DNA of 64,000 nt from an uncultured Ilumatobacter sp. Lineage in GTDB: Bacteria > Actinomycetota > Acidimicrobiia > Acidimicrobiales > Ilumatobacteraceae. The stretch lies in assembly GCA_905182555.1 (NCBI GenBank), contig CAJJBX010000018.1, positions 62,001-126,000 of the forward strand, given 5' to 3'. Made by a program: the position numbers and the translations under genes. Of the stretch, positions 26,564-38,145 are shown one piece after another; the first letter of the stretch is position 1; each line of letters starts with the position of its first letter. The notes below the pieces were generated by a model. It saw only the letters and a list, made by a program, of their open reading frames with translations. It was not told where the DNA came from and searched no databases.

Positions 26564-27087
26564 GCGACGCACGCATTCAGGGCTACTCCCGAGCACTCTT
26601 CGAGATTGCCCGCGCCGAGGGAACCCTCGACGAGGTCGAAGACGAATTGTTCCGTTTCGCTCGCTCCTATGAGTCGAGCGAAGAGTTGCGCACTGCGCTC
26701 ACCGACGATCAGGTGCCCGCTGAAAAGCGTCAGGCCATCGTGGAAGATCTACTTGGCGGCAAGGCCACAAGCACAACCACGCAGTTGGTGTCGATGGTCG
26801 TCGGCTCAGGCCGTGGCCGCGACCTTCCTGCCATCGTCGATCAACTGGTCCAGCGTGCTGCAGGTTCAAAGGACCTCGACGTCGCCGAAGTGCGCACCGC
26901 AATTGCGCTCACCGCCGACCAGCAGGCTCGCCTGAAGGCCGCACTCGAAAACGCCACCGGTAAGAGCATTTCGCTCAAGACCGTCGTCGATGCCTCCGTC
27001 CTCGGCGGCATCGTGGCCACAATCGGTGACACCGTCATCGACGACACCGTTCGTACTCGCATCGACCAGCTGAAGAGCCGGCTCTAA
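26560..27087 (+). CDS. atpH: ATP synthase subunit delta
   Basis: 175-residue OSCP/delta subunit that ties the peripheral stalk to the top of F1. N-terminal helical bundle starting IQGYSRALFEIARAEG; C-terminal GGIVATIGDTVIDDTVRTRIDQLKSRL is the family signature. Normal length, in contrast to the fused long b-delta of mycobacteria. Confidence 0.93.
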   Translation: MSDARIQGYSRALFEIARAEGTLDEVEDELFRFARSYESSEELRTALTDDQVPAEKRQAIVEDLLGGKATSTTTQLVSMVVGSGRGRDLPAIVDQLVQRAAGSKDLDVAEVRTAIALTADQQARLKAALENATGKSISLKTVVDASVLGGIVATIGDTVIDDTVRTRIDQLKSRL

Positions 27088-27123
27088 GGCCGCCAGGCCT
27101 GGACCTCGTAAGGGACAAAGAAA

Positions 27124-28719
27124 ATGGCTGAACTCACCATCTCTGCTGCCGACATCGCGTCGGCACTCAAGAAGAACCTCGATGGCTTCGCGCCGTCGCT
27201 GGAAGCCCGCACTGTGGGCCGCGTTGCCGAAGTCGGTGACGGTATCGCTCGCGTCTCCGGCCTGCCCGACGCCGCCGTGAACGAACTCCTTGAGTTCGAA
27301 GACGGCTCGATGGGGCTCGCCCTCAACCTTGACGAAGACGCCATTGGCGCCGTTGTCTTGGGCAACGTCGACAAGATCGAAGAAGGCCAGACCGTCAAAG
27401 CGACCGGTCGTATTCTCTCGATGCCCGTCGGCGACGGGATGATCGGCCGAGTCGTCAACGCGCTTGGCGAGCCCGTCGACGGTCACGGAGAGTTAACCGG
27501 TGTCGAACAGCGCCGCATGGAGATCCAGGCACCTGGCATCCTCGGCCGCAAGCCAGTGCACGAACCGCTCCAGACAGGCATCAAGTCGATCGACGCCATG
27601 ACGCCGATCGGCCGTGGCCAGCGTGAGCTGATCATTGGTGACCGCAAGACCGGTAAGACCGCCATTGCAATCGACACGATCCTGAACCAAAAGGGTCTGG
27701 GCGTGAAGTGCATCTACGTCGCCATCGGTCAGAAGGGCTCGACAGTCGCCCAGACGGTCGACACGCTGCGCCAGGCCGGCGCCCTCGAGTACACGGTTGT
27801 GGTCACCGCACCTGCGGGCGACCCCGCTCCGTTCAAGTACCTCGCCCCGTACGCCGGTTGCGCCATTGGCCAGCACTGGATGGACAACGGTGAGCATGCA
27901 CTCATTGTGTATGACGACCTTTCCAAGCAGGCTGATGCCTACCGTCAGATCTCGCTGCTGCTTCGCCGCCCGCCGGGCCGCGAGGCATATCCGGGCGACG
28001 TCTTCTACTTGCATTCGCGTCTCCTCGAACGCAGCGCAAAGCTGTCTGACGAGAATGGCGCAGGCTCACTCACCGCATTGCCGATCATCGAGACCAAGGC
28101 CGGCGACGTTTCCGCATACATCCCGACCAACGTGATCTCGATTACCGACGGTCAGGTCTTCCTGCAGGACAACCTCTTCAAGTCGGGTGTTCGCCCCGCA
28201 GTCGACGTCGGCATCTCGGTGTCGCGAGTCGGCTCGGCCGCTCAGACAAAAGCCATGAAGGGCGTCGCTGGCACCCTGAAGCTCGACCTTGCACAGTTCC
28301 GTGAGCTTGAAGCTTTCGCCACGTTCGGTTCCGAACTTGACGCCATTTCCAAGGCTCAGCTCGAGCGCGGTTACCGCCTCGTGGAATTGCTCAAGCAACC
28401 GCTGAACAGCCCGATGCCGGTTCAGAACCAAGTCGTGTCACTGTTCGCTGGAACAAAGGGCTACCTCGACGACCTGCCGGTCTCCGATGTGGCTCGATTC
28501 GAGACCGAGCTGCTGGACTTCATGCGGTCCAACCATGCGGGCATGATGGACGAACTGAAGACGCAGAAAATTCCTGACGCTCTCGCTGGCGCTGTCGAAA
28601 CGTTTAAGGCGCAGTTCGTCTCGGGCCTCGACGCTTCCGGCAATCCAACAGACCCCGCCTCGGTTGACGCCGATGAGATGGGCGACGCCCAGTCCAACAA
28701 GACCCTCGCAACTGAGTGA
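27124..28719 (+). CDS. atpA: ATP synthase subunit alpha
   Basis: 531 residues; non-catalytic nucleotide-binding F1 subunit. Walker [14 protein letters not shown], the alpha signature around [14 protein letters not shown]-like [17 protein letters not shown], and the catalytic-site arginine finger in the [11 protein letters not shown] region. The C-terminus is acidic and slightly longer than usual ([15 protein letters not shown]). The frame is intact. Confidence 0.96.
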   Translation: MAELTISAADIASALKKNLDGFAPSLEARTVGRVAEVGDGIARVSGLPDAAVNELLEFEDGSMGLALNLDEDAIGAVVLGNVDKIEEGQTVKATGRILSMPVGDGMIGRVVNALGEPVDGHGELTGVEQRRMEIQAPGILGRKPVHEPLQTGIKSIDAMTPIGRGQRELIIGDRKTGKTAIAIDTILNQKGLGVKCIYVAIGQKGSTVAQTVDTLRQAGALEYTVVVTAPAGDPAPFKYLAPYAGCAIGQHWMDNGEHALIVYDDLSKQADAYRQISLLLRRPPGREAYPGDVFYLHSRLLERSAKLSDENGAGSLTALPIIETKAGDVSAYIPTNVISITDGQVFLQDNLFKSGVRPAVDVGISVSRVGSAAQTKAMKGVAGTLKLDLAQFRELEAFATFGSELDAISKAQLERGYRLVELLKQPLNSPMPVQNQVVSLFAGTKGYLDDLPVSDVARFETELLDFMRSNHAGMMDELKTQKIPDALAGAVETFKAQFVSGLDASGNPTDPASVDADEMGDAQSNKTLATE

Positions 28720-28733
28720 GTGGAACAGTCCTG

Positions 28734-28828
28734 ATGACCCTTTCGATCCACGTACGAGACGCCACTACGGCTGTCTCCGACGGCGATAGCGCCGCCGCGC
28801 CGCGTGGTCTGAGCTGGAGGAATTCGTA

Positions 28829-28829
<1 letters not shown>
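28734..28829 (+). CDS. Possible 31-codon ORF between atpA and atpG
   Basis: ATG 28734 to TAA 28827-28829 encodes MTLSIHVRDATTAVSDG and onward, ending SWRNS. The TAA overlaps the ATG of atpG (TAATG), the geometry of translational coupling, and the atpG ribosome-binding site (GGAGG, 28817-28821) lies in its end. No clear ribosome-binding site of its own and no family match. It may instead be chance reading of the 109-base atpA-atpG spacer. Confidence 0.25.
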
Positions 28830-31374
<2,545 letters not shown>

Positions 31375-31414
31375 GACGAACCATGACGAAGCAACCCGTA
31401 GAAGGAGCCTGGTA

Positions 31415-31840
31415 GTGGCCGAGGCGCTGAAAGTCGAAGTCGTCTCGCCCGAGAAGGTTCTGTATTCGGGTGAGGCTGACATGGTCATCACTCGGACTTC
31501 GGGTGGCGGCGAAATCGCATTCCAGGCTGGCCACGCAGCCTTCCTCGGCGTGCTCGTGGAAAATCATACGCGGGTTTTCCAGACCGACGGCACGGTCATT
31601 GACTTGGCCGTCCACCGGGGCTTTGTCGAAGTCAGCGGCCACCCGACCAAGGTGTCGATTCTGTCTGATACAGCCGAGATGGCTGAAGACATCGATGTTG
31701 CTCGGGCCAAGGAAGCACTCGAGCGTCATCAGCTGACTCTGAAGGCCGAATCGGTCGATGCAACCATCGCTGATGCCGTTGCTGGCAAGGCGCGAGCCGA
31801 GGCACGCCTCACTGCAACGGGGACCGGCTTTACCGCCTAA
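31415..31840 (+). CDS. atpC: ATP synthase subunit epsilon
   Basis: 141 residues from GTG 31415, with GAAGGAG 7 bases upstream. N-terminal beta sandwich (KVEVVSPEKVLYSGEADMV, GGGEIAFQAGHAAFLGVL) and C-terminal helical hairpin (DIDVARAKEALERHQL). Couples rotation and can inhibit ATP hydrolysis. Last gene of the operon. Confidence 0.93.
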   Translation: MAEALKVEVVSPEKVLYSGEADMVITRTSGGGEIAFQAGHAAFLGVLVENHTRVFQTDGTVIDLAVHRGFVEVSGHPTKVSILSDTAEMAEDIDVARAKEALERHQLTLKAESVDATIADAVAGKARAEARLTATGTGFTA

Positions 31841-31861
31841 TTCCTGACATAGCTCTGCACG

Positions 31862-31907
31862 AAGTGTGAGTTCCTGAGGCCACTCGTGGCGTGAAGGACT
31901 CACACTT
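31862..31907 (+). terminator. atp operon terminator
   Basis: 10-bp perfect arms AAGTGTGAGT and ACTCACACTT with inner CC/GG pairing, 21 bases after the atpC stop, followed by GTCGTTTTCC. The strongest simple terminator in the window. Confidence 0.8.
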
Positions 31908-31969
31908 TGTCGTTTTCCCCTCTGCTTTCCCGATGGCATTGGTTCGCCCGGTGCGGATACGGTTTTGGG

Positions 31970-32752
31970 ATGGCCCGCTTTCCGTTCGCATCAGCCCTCG
32001 TAACCGGAGCCTCGTCCGGGATCGGTGCCGAAATGGCGAAGCAGTTGGGAGATGCCGGTGTTCCGACGGTGCTGGTCGCGCGTCGTGTCGACCGCTTGCA
32101 GGAGATCGCTCATCGGTACGACGGTTTCACCATGATCGAGGCCGACCTCGGAACAGAAAGCGGCTTGGCTGCGGTGATGGGGGCCGTCAGCGATTCCGAG
32201 ATCGCGATCGACTTGGTGGTCAACAACGCAGGTTTCGGTACGAGTGGACAATTCGCCGATCTCGACCCAGGCCGACTCGGAGAGGAAATCGACCTGAACG
32301 TTAAAGCACTCACCAAGATCAGCAACGCCGCACTCGGGGCGATGCGCGAGCGAGGGAGTGGCTACCTCCTCAATGTGTCGAGCGTGGCGAGCTTTCAGCC
32401 GGCCCCAGGTCTTGCGGTATATGCAGCGACGAAGGCATACGTGACAAGTCTGACCGAAGCGCTTCATGAGGAAATGCGCGCAACAGGGGTCCATGTCAGC
32501 GCGCTGTGCCCGGGCCTCACCAAGACCGAGTTCCAGGAGCGGAGTAACACCAGTGAGTACGAAGCGACGTTCCCCGATTTTGCTTGGACCTCGGTGGAGT
32601 CGGTGGCATCAGCTGGCCTTGATGGCGTCGTCAAGAACCGGGCGATCATCGTGCCTGGGGCGTTGTACAAGGGTCTCGTGGCGACCAGCGGCGTCGTGCC
32701 GCGATCGGTCGCCCGCCGACTCAGCGCAATGGCCTCAACGATTCGCACCTGA
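31970..32752 (+). CDS. SDR-family NAD(P)-dependent oxidoreductase
   Basis: 260-residue classical short-chain dehydrogenase from ATG 31970. Cofactor motif TGASSGIG (residues 12-19), NNAG, catalytic Ser in NVSSVASF and YAATK as the YxxxK catalytic pair; ends with Arg-rich helix. The substrate is unknown; the closest style is the DltE/YqjQ-like group often annotated as ketoreductase. It converges with the xsc fragment, overlapping it by 18 bases at 32735-32752. Confidence 0.88.
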   Translation: MARFPFASALVTGASSGIGAEMAKQLGDAGVPTVLVARRVDRLQEIAHRYDGFTMIEADLGTESGLAAVMGAVSDSEIAIDLVVNNAGFGTSGQFADLDPGRLGEEIDLNVKALTKISNAALGAMRERGSGYLLNVSSVASFQPAPGLAVYAATKAYVTSLTEALHEEMRATGVHVSALCPGLTKTEFQERSNTSEYEATFPDFAWTSVESVASAGLDGVVKNRAIIVPGALYKGLVATSGVVPRSVARRLSAMASTIRT

Positions 32753-33165
32753 GCCGCGGAGCCAGCCGAAGAGCTGTTTGAGGGCTCGATGGTGCTGCAG
32801 CGTGAGCGGCTCGGCGATCTCTACGTCGATGTCGCCAGAGAAGCGGTCACGTAGGAAGTTCAATTGTTTCGGGTCCATTTTGGAATGAGCGCGATCGAAG
32901 CAGCGAGAAGTGATCTCGGCCAAGCGGTTCTCGTTGTTGATGTGGCCCTGGTCTTCGGTGAACTCCTGGAACATCGGGAGTTGGTTGGCCTCGTGGAAGC
33001 CTCCGAGGCCGATGCCCATCGTGCCGATCCCCAGCGTCACGATGACGACGGGCGAGTGAGCCCAGAATGCGGCGGCGACTGCGGTGACGCAGTTGGAGGT
33101 GCCGGGCCCGTTCTGGTCGATCACGACCCGGTGCTTGCCGGACACACGTGCGTAGCAGAGTCGCG
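32735..33165 (-). pseudogene. xsc: Fragment of sulfoacetaldehyde acetyltransferase (TPP enzyme)
   Basis: About 143 codons readable as NARLCYARVSGKHRVVIDQ, then NGPGTSNCVTAVAAAFWAHS, MGIGLGGFHEANQLPMF, QGHINNENRLAEITSRCFDRA, FLRDRFSGDIDVEIAEP. This is the N-terminal pyrimidine-binding domain pattern of Xsc (FTRATGK..VIAQNGPG.TN, GGFQE..Q..MF, R..E...R...KA, IPRDY....IDVE), which normally has about 600 residues. There is no proper start, the first ~55 residues and all of the TPP-binding C-terminal domain are missing. Intact Xsc converts sulfoacetaldehyde and phosphate to acetyl phosphate and sulfite. It is next to an IclR fragment and upstream of a pta/TauC-like pair. Confidence 0.72.
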
Positions 33166-33225
33166 CGTTCCTGTTGTGACGAACGTCGGAGTCTGAAGTG
33201 GCCAGCTGACGCCTGGTGTCTGGGT

Positions 33226-33243
33226 GTTATCAGCTTTAATAAC
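33226..33243. promoter_or_regulatory. Possible operator between xsc and iclR fragments
   Basis: GTTAT-N8-ATAAC inverted repeat just ahead of the IclR-type reading frame in the divergent space with xsc. It is AT-rich against a GC-rich background, as expected for a regulator site. Speculative. Confidence 0.3.
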
Positions 33244-33246
33244 GGC

Positions 33247-33582
33247 GTGAGTTTCGTTGACGCCCCAAGAGGGCCTGATGTACAGCTGGCAGACGGGCTT
33301 CCGGCCCTGCCGGATTCGCCGTTGGCCCAAAGCATGCAGCGTTCGGGGACCCAGGTCATCTCGCGCACCCTCGACGTCATCGAGTGTTTCTTCGATGTCC
33401 CTGAGCGGGGTGTCAACGAGATTGCTCGTCTCTGTGGATTGAGTCCGAGCACCGCCCACCGGGTGGTCAGGGCGCTCGTCGCTCGGGGCTACCTCGAACA
33501 GAACGCCAGTCGCAATCGGTACCGGTTGGGGCCCAGTGCCATCCAATTCGGCGATGCTGTGCAACGGCACGTGTCCGACTGA
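33247..33582 (+). pseudogene. Truncated IclR-family regulator (HTH domain only)
   Basis: 111 codons from GTG 33247. The segment VISRTLDVIECFFDVPERGVNE... IARLCGLSPSTAHRVVRALVARG and YLEQNASRNRYRLGPSAIQFG is a complete IclR-type winged helix. The ~170-residue effector-binding domain that should follow is absent; the frame closes at TGA 33580-33582 after QRHVSD. It is probably the remnant of the regulator of the adjacent xsc locus. A free DNA-binding domain could still act as a weak repressor. Confidence 0.7.
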
Positions 33583-33627
33583 ATTCGCTCTCGCTGCTGC
33601 TGTGCTCGCCGACGGCCATGTGAGAGC

Positions 33628-36471
33628 ATGGCGTTGATGAATGTTGCCGCCCTGGAGACGCCACTGAGGTCGGCTGGCTTCCGCGGGAGCGTCGAGCACG
33701 ATGCCGCCGCTCGCGTCGTCTACGGAACCGACAATTCCGTCTATCAACTACGGCCGGTCGGCGTTGTCGTTCCCACATCGATCGAGGACCTCGCAGCGAT
33801 GGCCCGAGTGAACCACGAGCTGGATTTCCCGTTTGACCTCGTCGCTCGCGGTGGAGGAACCGGCACGAACGGGCAGTCACTCACCAACGGTTTGGTCGTC
33901 GACACGCGTCGAGCTATGAACCGGATCATCTCGATTGATCCCGACGCCCAGGTCGCTGTCGTGCAGCCTGGCGTTGTACTTGGTCAACTTAATGCCGCGC
34001 TGAAGCCGCACGGCCTCTTTTTCGCGCCGCACGTCTCGACTGGTTCGCGGGCAACCATCGGCGGCATGGTGTCGACCGATGCCGCAGGCAAAGGCTCGCT
34101 TGTCTACGGCCGGACAAACAAGCACGTGATCGGCCTGCAAGCCGTGTTGGCTGATGGCACGCCTTGGAATGTCGGCAAGGTCACCGGTGCCGAGCTCGAC
34201 CAGCTGGCGCAACGGAGTGATCGTCTCGGCGCCTTGCATCGTCTGGTTCGCGAGGCGACGCTGGGCCTTCGGTCTGAGGCGTTCCCCGATGTGCCGCGCG
34301 GGTTCTCCGGCTACAACCTTGCCGACGCCACCGCTGGGCCGGGCATCGACTTCACGAAGATCCTCACCGGCTCGGAGGGCACGCTGGCGCTGCTCGGTGA
34401 AATCACCGTGCACCTCGAGCCGCTCCATCGACAGCCGCACCTTGCCGTGATCGCCTATCCACGTTTCGAGGACGCCATTCGTGACTCGAACCGGTTAAAG
34501 GTGGCCGCACCGATTGCCATCGAGTGCCTCGATGAGCGAACCATCTCGTTGGCGACGGCGTCACCGGCGTTCCCCAGGTTGGCATCGCTACTCGGCCCGT
34601 CCTTCGACGCGTCGGAGTCTTTGCTCCTTATGGAGTTCGACGGCCCTGACGGCATTGGCGAGCTGCGTAACTTGTTGTCCGAGATGTCGGGATCGACGGC
34701 GGTTGCGATCACGGCTGATACAGCCGACATAGCAGCGGTCTGGAAAGTGCGTGCCGACGCTGTTGGTCTGCTCGGCCAGGCTGTCGACGGCCGGCGTTCA
34801 GTCGCGTTTGTCGAAGACTGTGCGGTGCCGCCACATCGTCTTGAGGAGTTCGTTGCTGGCTATCGCAGCCTGCTCGACTCCTACGGCTTGAGCTACGGCA
34901 TGTTTGGGCACGCCGATGTCGGCTGCATTCACGTCCGCCCAGCACTGGACCTGTACGAGGAGTCGCACGAGCGGCTGCTACGAACGATCTCCGACGAGGT
35001 GCATGCGCTGGTCGCAAGCTTCGGCGGTGTGCTGTGGGGTGAACACGGTCGTGGTTTCCGAGGCGAATACCTCGACCTTGATGACAACACTGTGCATCGA
35101 ATGCGGCAAATTAAGACGGCATTCGATCCGCGCAACATCTTGAATCCTGGAAAGCTGTACGCACCGCTACAGGGCGCGCCACCAATCACGAAGATCGATG
35201 AAGTGCCGCTGCGCGTTCACAGCGACCGGTCTGTTGCGGTGGCCCATCGACAAGAGTTCAACAGCGCGTTCGGCTGCAACGGGAACGGCATCTGCCACCA
35301 CTGGGGCGAAGCCGAAGTGATGTGTCCGTCGTACAAGGTCACGTTAGACCCGCGCCTCTCGCCGAAGGGTCGGGCTGATTTGTTGCGCGGTTGGCTTGCC
35401 AACCCGAGTGACGCCGACCTGGCCAACGATCTCGACGACTCGATGCGTCAGTGTCTGTCGTGCGGGGCGTGTACCGGGCGCTGCCCGGTCCAGGTGGATA
35501 TCCCGGAAATGAAGTCGCGCTTCCTCGAACGACGTTCCCAGGTCAGCCGCTGGCCCGACCTGCGAGATGTTCTCTTGAGTCGCTTCGAATCGTTGCTCCC
35601 GAAAGCGCAATCCGCAGCCCGGCTGGTGGGGCCGCTGCAGCGGCTGTTTGCACCGATTTTGAGGAAGGGCCTTGGCATTGTCGATCTTCCGCAAGTTCCG
35701 GCGGGCTCCTTGGGCACACGACTCACCGCACTCGACGTGCCAGTCGTAGACGGCTCTGATGGCGTCGGCGACGCCACAGTGGTGGTGCTGCCAGATGCCT
35801 TTACGGCATTCATCGATCCGAACGTGCTCGACGCAACGATCACCGTGCTGCGAGCACTGGGGGAACGGCCCGCACTGGCCCCTTTCGTGCCGTCGGCGAA
35901 GTACGACCACGTCAAAGGCCGGCGTCGTAGGTTCGCGAAAGCTGCTGCCCGGCAGCGCGAACTGATCGAACGTCTTGCGCCTTACGGCGTGCCGCTGGTG
36001 ATCATCGAACCGGCGGTCTCACTGCTGGGTGCGCACGAGTACACCGCCATCGATAGGTCATTTCCAAGCGATGCGACGATGTCATTGGCAGAGTTCCTCG
36101 CGCCTCGGCTCGCGGCGCTGCCGGCGTCGACCGGGCGTGACAACGAGGGGGTCGTGCAGCTGTTTGGCCATTGCACCGAAGTCAGTCTCGCTCCGGAGCA
36201 GATGGGCACTTACCGCTCCATGCTGGAAGCGGCGGGCTTCAACGTACAAGTCGAAGCAACGACGTGCTGCGGGATGGCGGGAGTCTTCGGGCACGAAGCT
36301 GAGAACCAAGAGATGTCGACGGCTCTTTTCGATATGGGCTGGCGATCGAAGCTGAAATCAGGGGATCCGGTGCACCGGTGCGTAAGCGGCTATTCGTGTC
36401 GGAGTCAGTCGAAGCGGTTCGGTTACACGTTGACACACCCGATCCAGGTGCTCGCATCAGCCATTTCCTGA
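33628..36471 (+). CDS. FAD-linked oxidase / 4Fe-4S fusion oxidoreductase (YdiJ-like)
   Basis: 947 residues. N-terminal half is a FAD-binding PCMH/GlcD-type oxidase (VARGGGTGTNGQSLTNG, GSRATIGGMVSTDAAGKGS, TGSEGTLALLGEI) with C-terminal FAD-oxidase domain (DVGCIHVRPALDL, GEHGRGFRGEYL, AFDPRNILNPGKLY). Then a ferredoxin-type cluster (CLSCGACTGRCPVQVDIP) and a CCG domain (ATTCCGMAGVFGHE). This is the YdiJ/Dld-like fused architecture; relatives oxidise D-2-hydroxy acids such as D-2-hydroxyglutarate or D-lactate. The frame is intact. Its stop lies inside a long palindrome shared with the convergent TetR gene. Confidence 0.87.
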   Translation: MALMNVAALETPLRSAGFRGSVEHDAAARVVYGTDNSVYQLRPVGVVVPTSIEDLAAMARVNHELDFPFDLVARGGGTGTNGQSLTNGLVVDTRRAMNRIISIDPDAQVAVVQPGVVLGQLNAALKPHGLFFAPHVSTGSRATIGGMVSTDAAGKGSLVYGRTNKHVIGLQAVLADGTPWNVGKVTGAELDQLAQRSDRLGALHRLVREATLGLRSEAFPDVPRGFSGYNLADATAGPGIDFTKILTGSEGTLALLGEITVHLEPLHRQPHLAVIAYPRFEDAIRDSNRLKVAAPIAIECLDERTISLATASPAFPRLASLLGPSFDASESLLLMEFDGPDGIGELRNLLSEMSGSTAVAITADTADIAAVWKVRADAVGLLGQAVDGRRSVAFVEDCAVPPHRLEEFVAGYRSLLDSYGLSYGMFGHADVGCIHVRPALDLYEESHERLLRTISDEVHALVASFGGVLWGEHGRGFRGEYLDLDDNTVHRMRQIKTAFDPRNILNPGKLYAPLQGAPPITKIDEVPLRVHSDRSVAVAHRQEFNSAFGCNGNGICHHWGEAEVMCPSYKVTLDPRLSPKGRADLLRGWLANPSDADLANDLDDSMRQCLSCGACTGRCPVQVDIPEMKSRFLERRSQVSRWPDLRDVLLSRFESLLPKAQSAARLVGPLQRLFAPILRKGLGIVDLPQVPAGSLGTRLTALDVPVVDGSDGVGDATVVVLPDAFTAFIDPNVLDATITVLRALGERPALAPFVPSAKYDHVKGRRRRFAKAAARQRELIERLAPYGVPLVIIEPAVSLLGAHEYTAIDRSFPSDATMSLAEFLAPRLAALPASTGRDNEGVVQLFGHCTEVSLAPEQMGTYRSMLEAAGFNVQVEATTCCGMAGVFGHEAENQEMSTALFDMGWRSKLKSGDPVHRCVSGYSCRSQSKRFGYTLTHPIQVLASAIS

Positions 36472-36522
36472 TTTGTTTTCACACACCGCGTGTAAACAAA
36501 TCACAAAATGGCTGATGCGAGC
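36450..36522. terminator. Bidirectional terminator with 17-bp arms
   Basis: Perfect 17-bp inverted repeat: 36450-36466 (GCTCGCATCAGCCATTT) and 36506-36522, continued inside by TGATTTGTTT/AACAAATCA and ACAC/GTGT pairing. It spans the convergent 3' ends of the YdiJ-like and TetR genes and contains the stop codon of the former. Confidence 0.85.
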
Positions 36523-37113
36523 TCATGAAACGTGTTGTTGGTGGCGAATGCCAGCGCAGAGCAGTTGGAGCATGTGATCGAACGTGTCGTCGATGTCGAG
36601 CTTGTGCGGGTGCCCGTCGGACAACTCGATGTGGGAGAAACCGTGAAACGCCGACCGCAGCGTGCGGGCTGCATGGACGCGATTCTCGGGGTCGAGGTTG
36701 AAACTCGCGAGCGACATCGAGATCACCTCGACAATGCGGTTGGCCGCGGCCTGGAGTTCAGCGTCGCCGGTGCAGGGATATCGATCCGTGGCTGCGAACA
36801 GGCCGGGCCGCTCGGCGGCAACGCGTCGCCAGGCATGGCCGACTGCCGCCACGGCGTCGTTGCCTGCCACGCCGATGGCGGCTGCTGCCATCGAATCGGC
36901 GAGGAGCTTGCGACCGCGCAAGCTCAGTGATCGGATGAGGTCTTGGTAGCTCTCGACATGGCGGTAGAGCGCCGGTTGCCGGACCCCGAGCTGTTTGGCG
37001 ACCGATGTGAGCGTCACCTCACCGAGACCGTGAATGTCAGCCAGTTCGCCCGCAACGTTGACCACGGTGTCGTGGTCGAGAGGCTTGCGTTCGGTCGTGG
37101 AGGCGGAGGTCAT
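36523..37113 (-). CDS. TetR/AcrR-family transcriptional regulator (WHG domain)
   Basis: 196 residues. N-terminal HTH (LGEVTLTSVAKQLGVRQPALYRHVESYQDLI) and a ligand-binding domain with the C-terminal WHG/TetR_C_33 pattern (RSAFHGFSHIELSDG). Same strand as pta and the TauC-like permease, 72 bases downstream of pta. It could regulate that operon, but an independent role is equally possible. Confidence 0.85.
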   Translation of the reverse strand: MTSASTTERKPLDHDTVVNVAGELADIHGLGEVTLTSVAKQLGVRQPALYRHVESYQDLIRSLSLRGRKLLADSMAAAAIGVAGNDAVAAVGHAWRRVAAERPGLFAATDRYPCTGDAELQAAANRIVEVISMSLASFNLDPENRVHAARTLRSAFHGFSHIELSDGHPHKLDIDDTFDHMLQLLCAGIRHQQHVS

Positions 37114-37185
37114 GAGCAGGTTTGAACCTATAACAGCAACGTGATGCTCACTTCACTCAACGGTCTGAGACCGCCGCGAGTCTCG

Positions 37186-38064
37186 TCACGCCTGGAGGCT
37201 GGAGATCACGGCGACATTGACGATGTCGTCGACGCTGCAGCCCCGTGACAGGTCATGGAGGACGCCGTCGAGCCCTTGCAACAGCGGCCCGAAGGCCTGG
37301 GCGCCGCCGAGTCGTTCGGTGATTTTGTAGGCGATGTTGCCGGCGTCGAGGTCGGGAAAGATGAAGGTGTTCGCGTGGCCGGCAACGAGGGAGTCAGGTG
37401 CCTTGCTTGCAGCGATTGTGGGGATCCATGCAGCGTCAAACTGCAGCTCGCCGTCGATGGAGAGGTCAGGAGCGAGCTGGCGGGCCAGCTCGGTTGCAGT
37501 TCGGATTTTGTCGATTCGCGGATGTTCTGCGCTGCCCTTTGTTGAGAAGGACAGCATCGCGACAGCGGGATCGATGCCTGCAAGCTGCGCGAAGGTCCGG
37601 GCGCTGGAGATGGCGATCCAGGCCAACTGCTGGGCATCTGGGTCGGCGATGACTCCGCAATCGCCGTAAACAAGCGGTGTGCCGTCGGGCAGGACGAAGA
37701 AGAAACTGCTACTCACGGTGCCAGCGCCACGGGCGACTCCGAGGATACGGAGCCCGGCGCGAACCACGTCGACCGTCGGGCGACTCGCTCCGGCGACGCA
37801 TCCGTCGACTTTTCCGGTCTTAACCATGAGGGCCGCAACGTGCAGTGGATCGGTGAGGTCGACCTTCTCGCCGAGTGGCGCTGCAGCATCTCGAATCGTC
37901 GCATCGACGTGGTCAGGCGCGTGTTCGATCACGATGGCTTCGGCGAGGCCGTCGGCGTTGAGTCGCTCGGCAGCCTCGCGAGCGCGGTCGTCGCCAGCGT
38001 CGGCGAGCACGATCCGCTTGGGGTCGGCTCGAGCTTGCTTGTACCAGCTGTCGATGAGGGTCAT
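37186..38064 (-). CDS. pta: Phosphate acetyltransferase (short form)
   Basis: 292-residue PTA_PTB-fold enzyme interconverting acetyl phosphate and acetyl-CoA. N-terminus RIVLADAGDDRAREAAERL, catalytic-region GCVAGASRPTVDVVRAGL, SSSFFFVLPDG, VYGDCGVIADPDAQQLA, and C-terminal FIFPDLDAGNIAYKITERLGGA with the LSRGCSVDDIVNV end. No ackA is nearby, which favours a role in converting acetyl phosphate made by Xsc to acetyl-CoA, as in taurine-degradation clusters. It lies 81 bases behind the TauC-like permease. Confidence 0.9.
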   Translation of the reverse strand: MTLIDSWYKQARADPKRIVLADAGDDRAREAAERLNADGLAEAIVIEHAPDHVDATIRDAAAPLGEKVDLTDPLHVAALMVKTGKVDGCVAGASRPTVDVVRAGLRILGVARGAGTVSSSFFFVLPDGTPLVYGDCGVIADPDAQQLAWIAISSARTFAQLAGIDPAVAMLSFSTKGSAEHPRIDKIRTATELARQLAPDLSIDGELQFDAAWIPTIAASKAPDSLVAGHANTFIFPDLDAGNIAYKITERLGGAQAFGPLLQGLDGVLHDLSRGCSVDDIVNVAVISSLQA

Positions 38065-38145
38065 GTGATGTCCAGTCCTGAAAAATACAACAGGGATGAG
38101 CCTCGCACCGATTGACCCGGTCTGAGACTTATCACTGTCGGGAAA

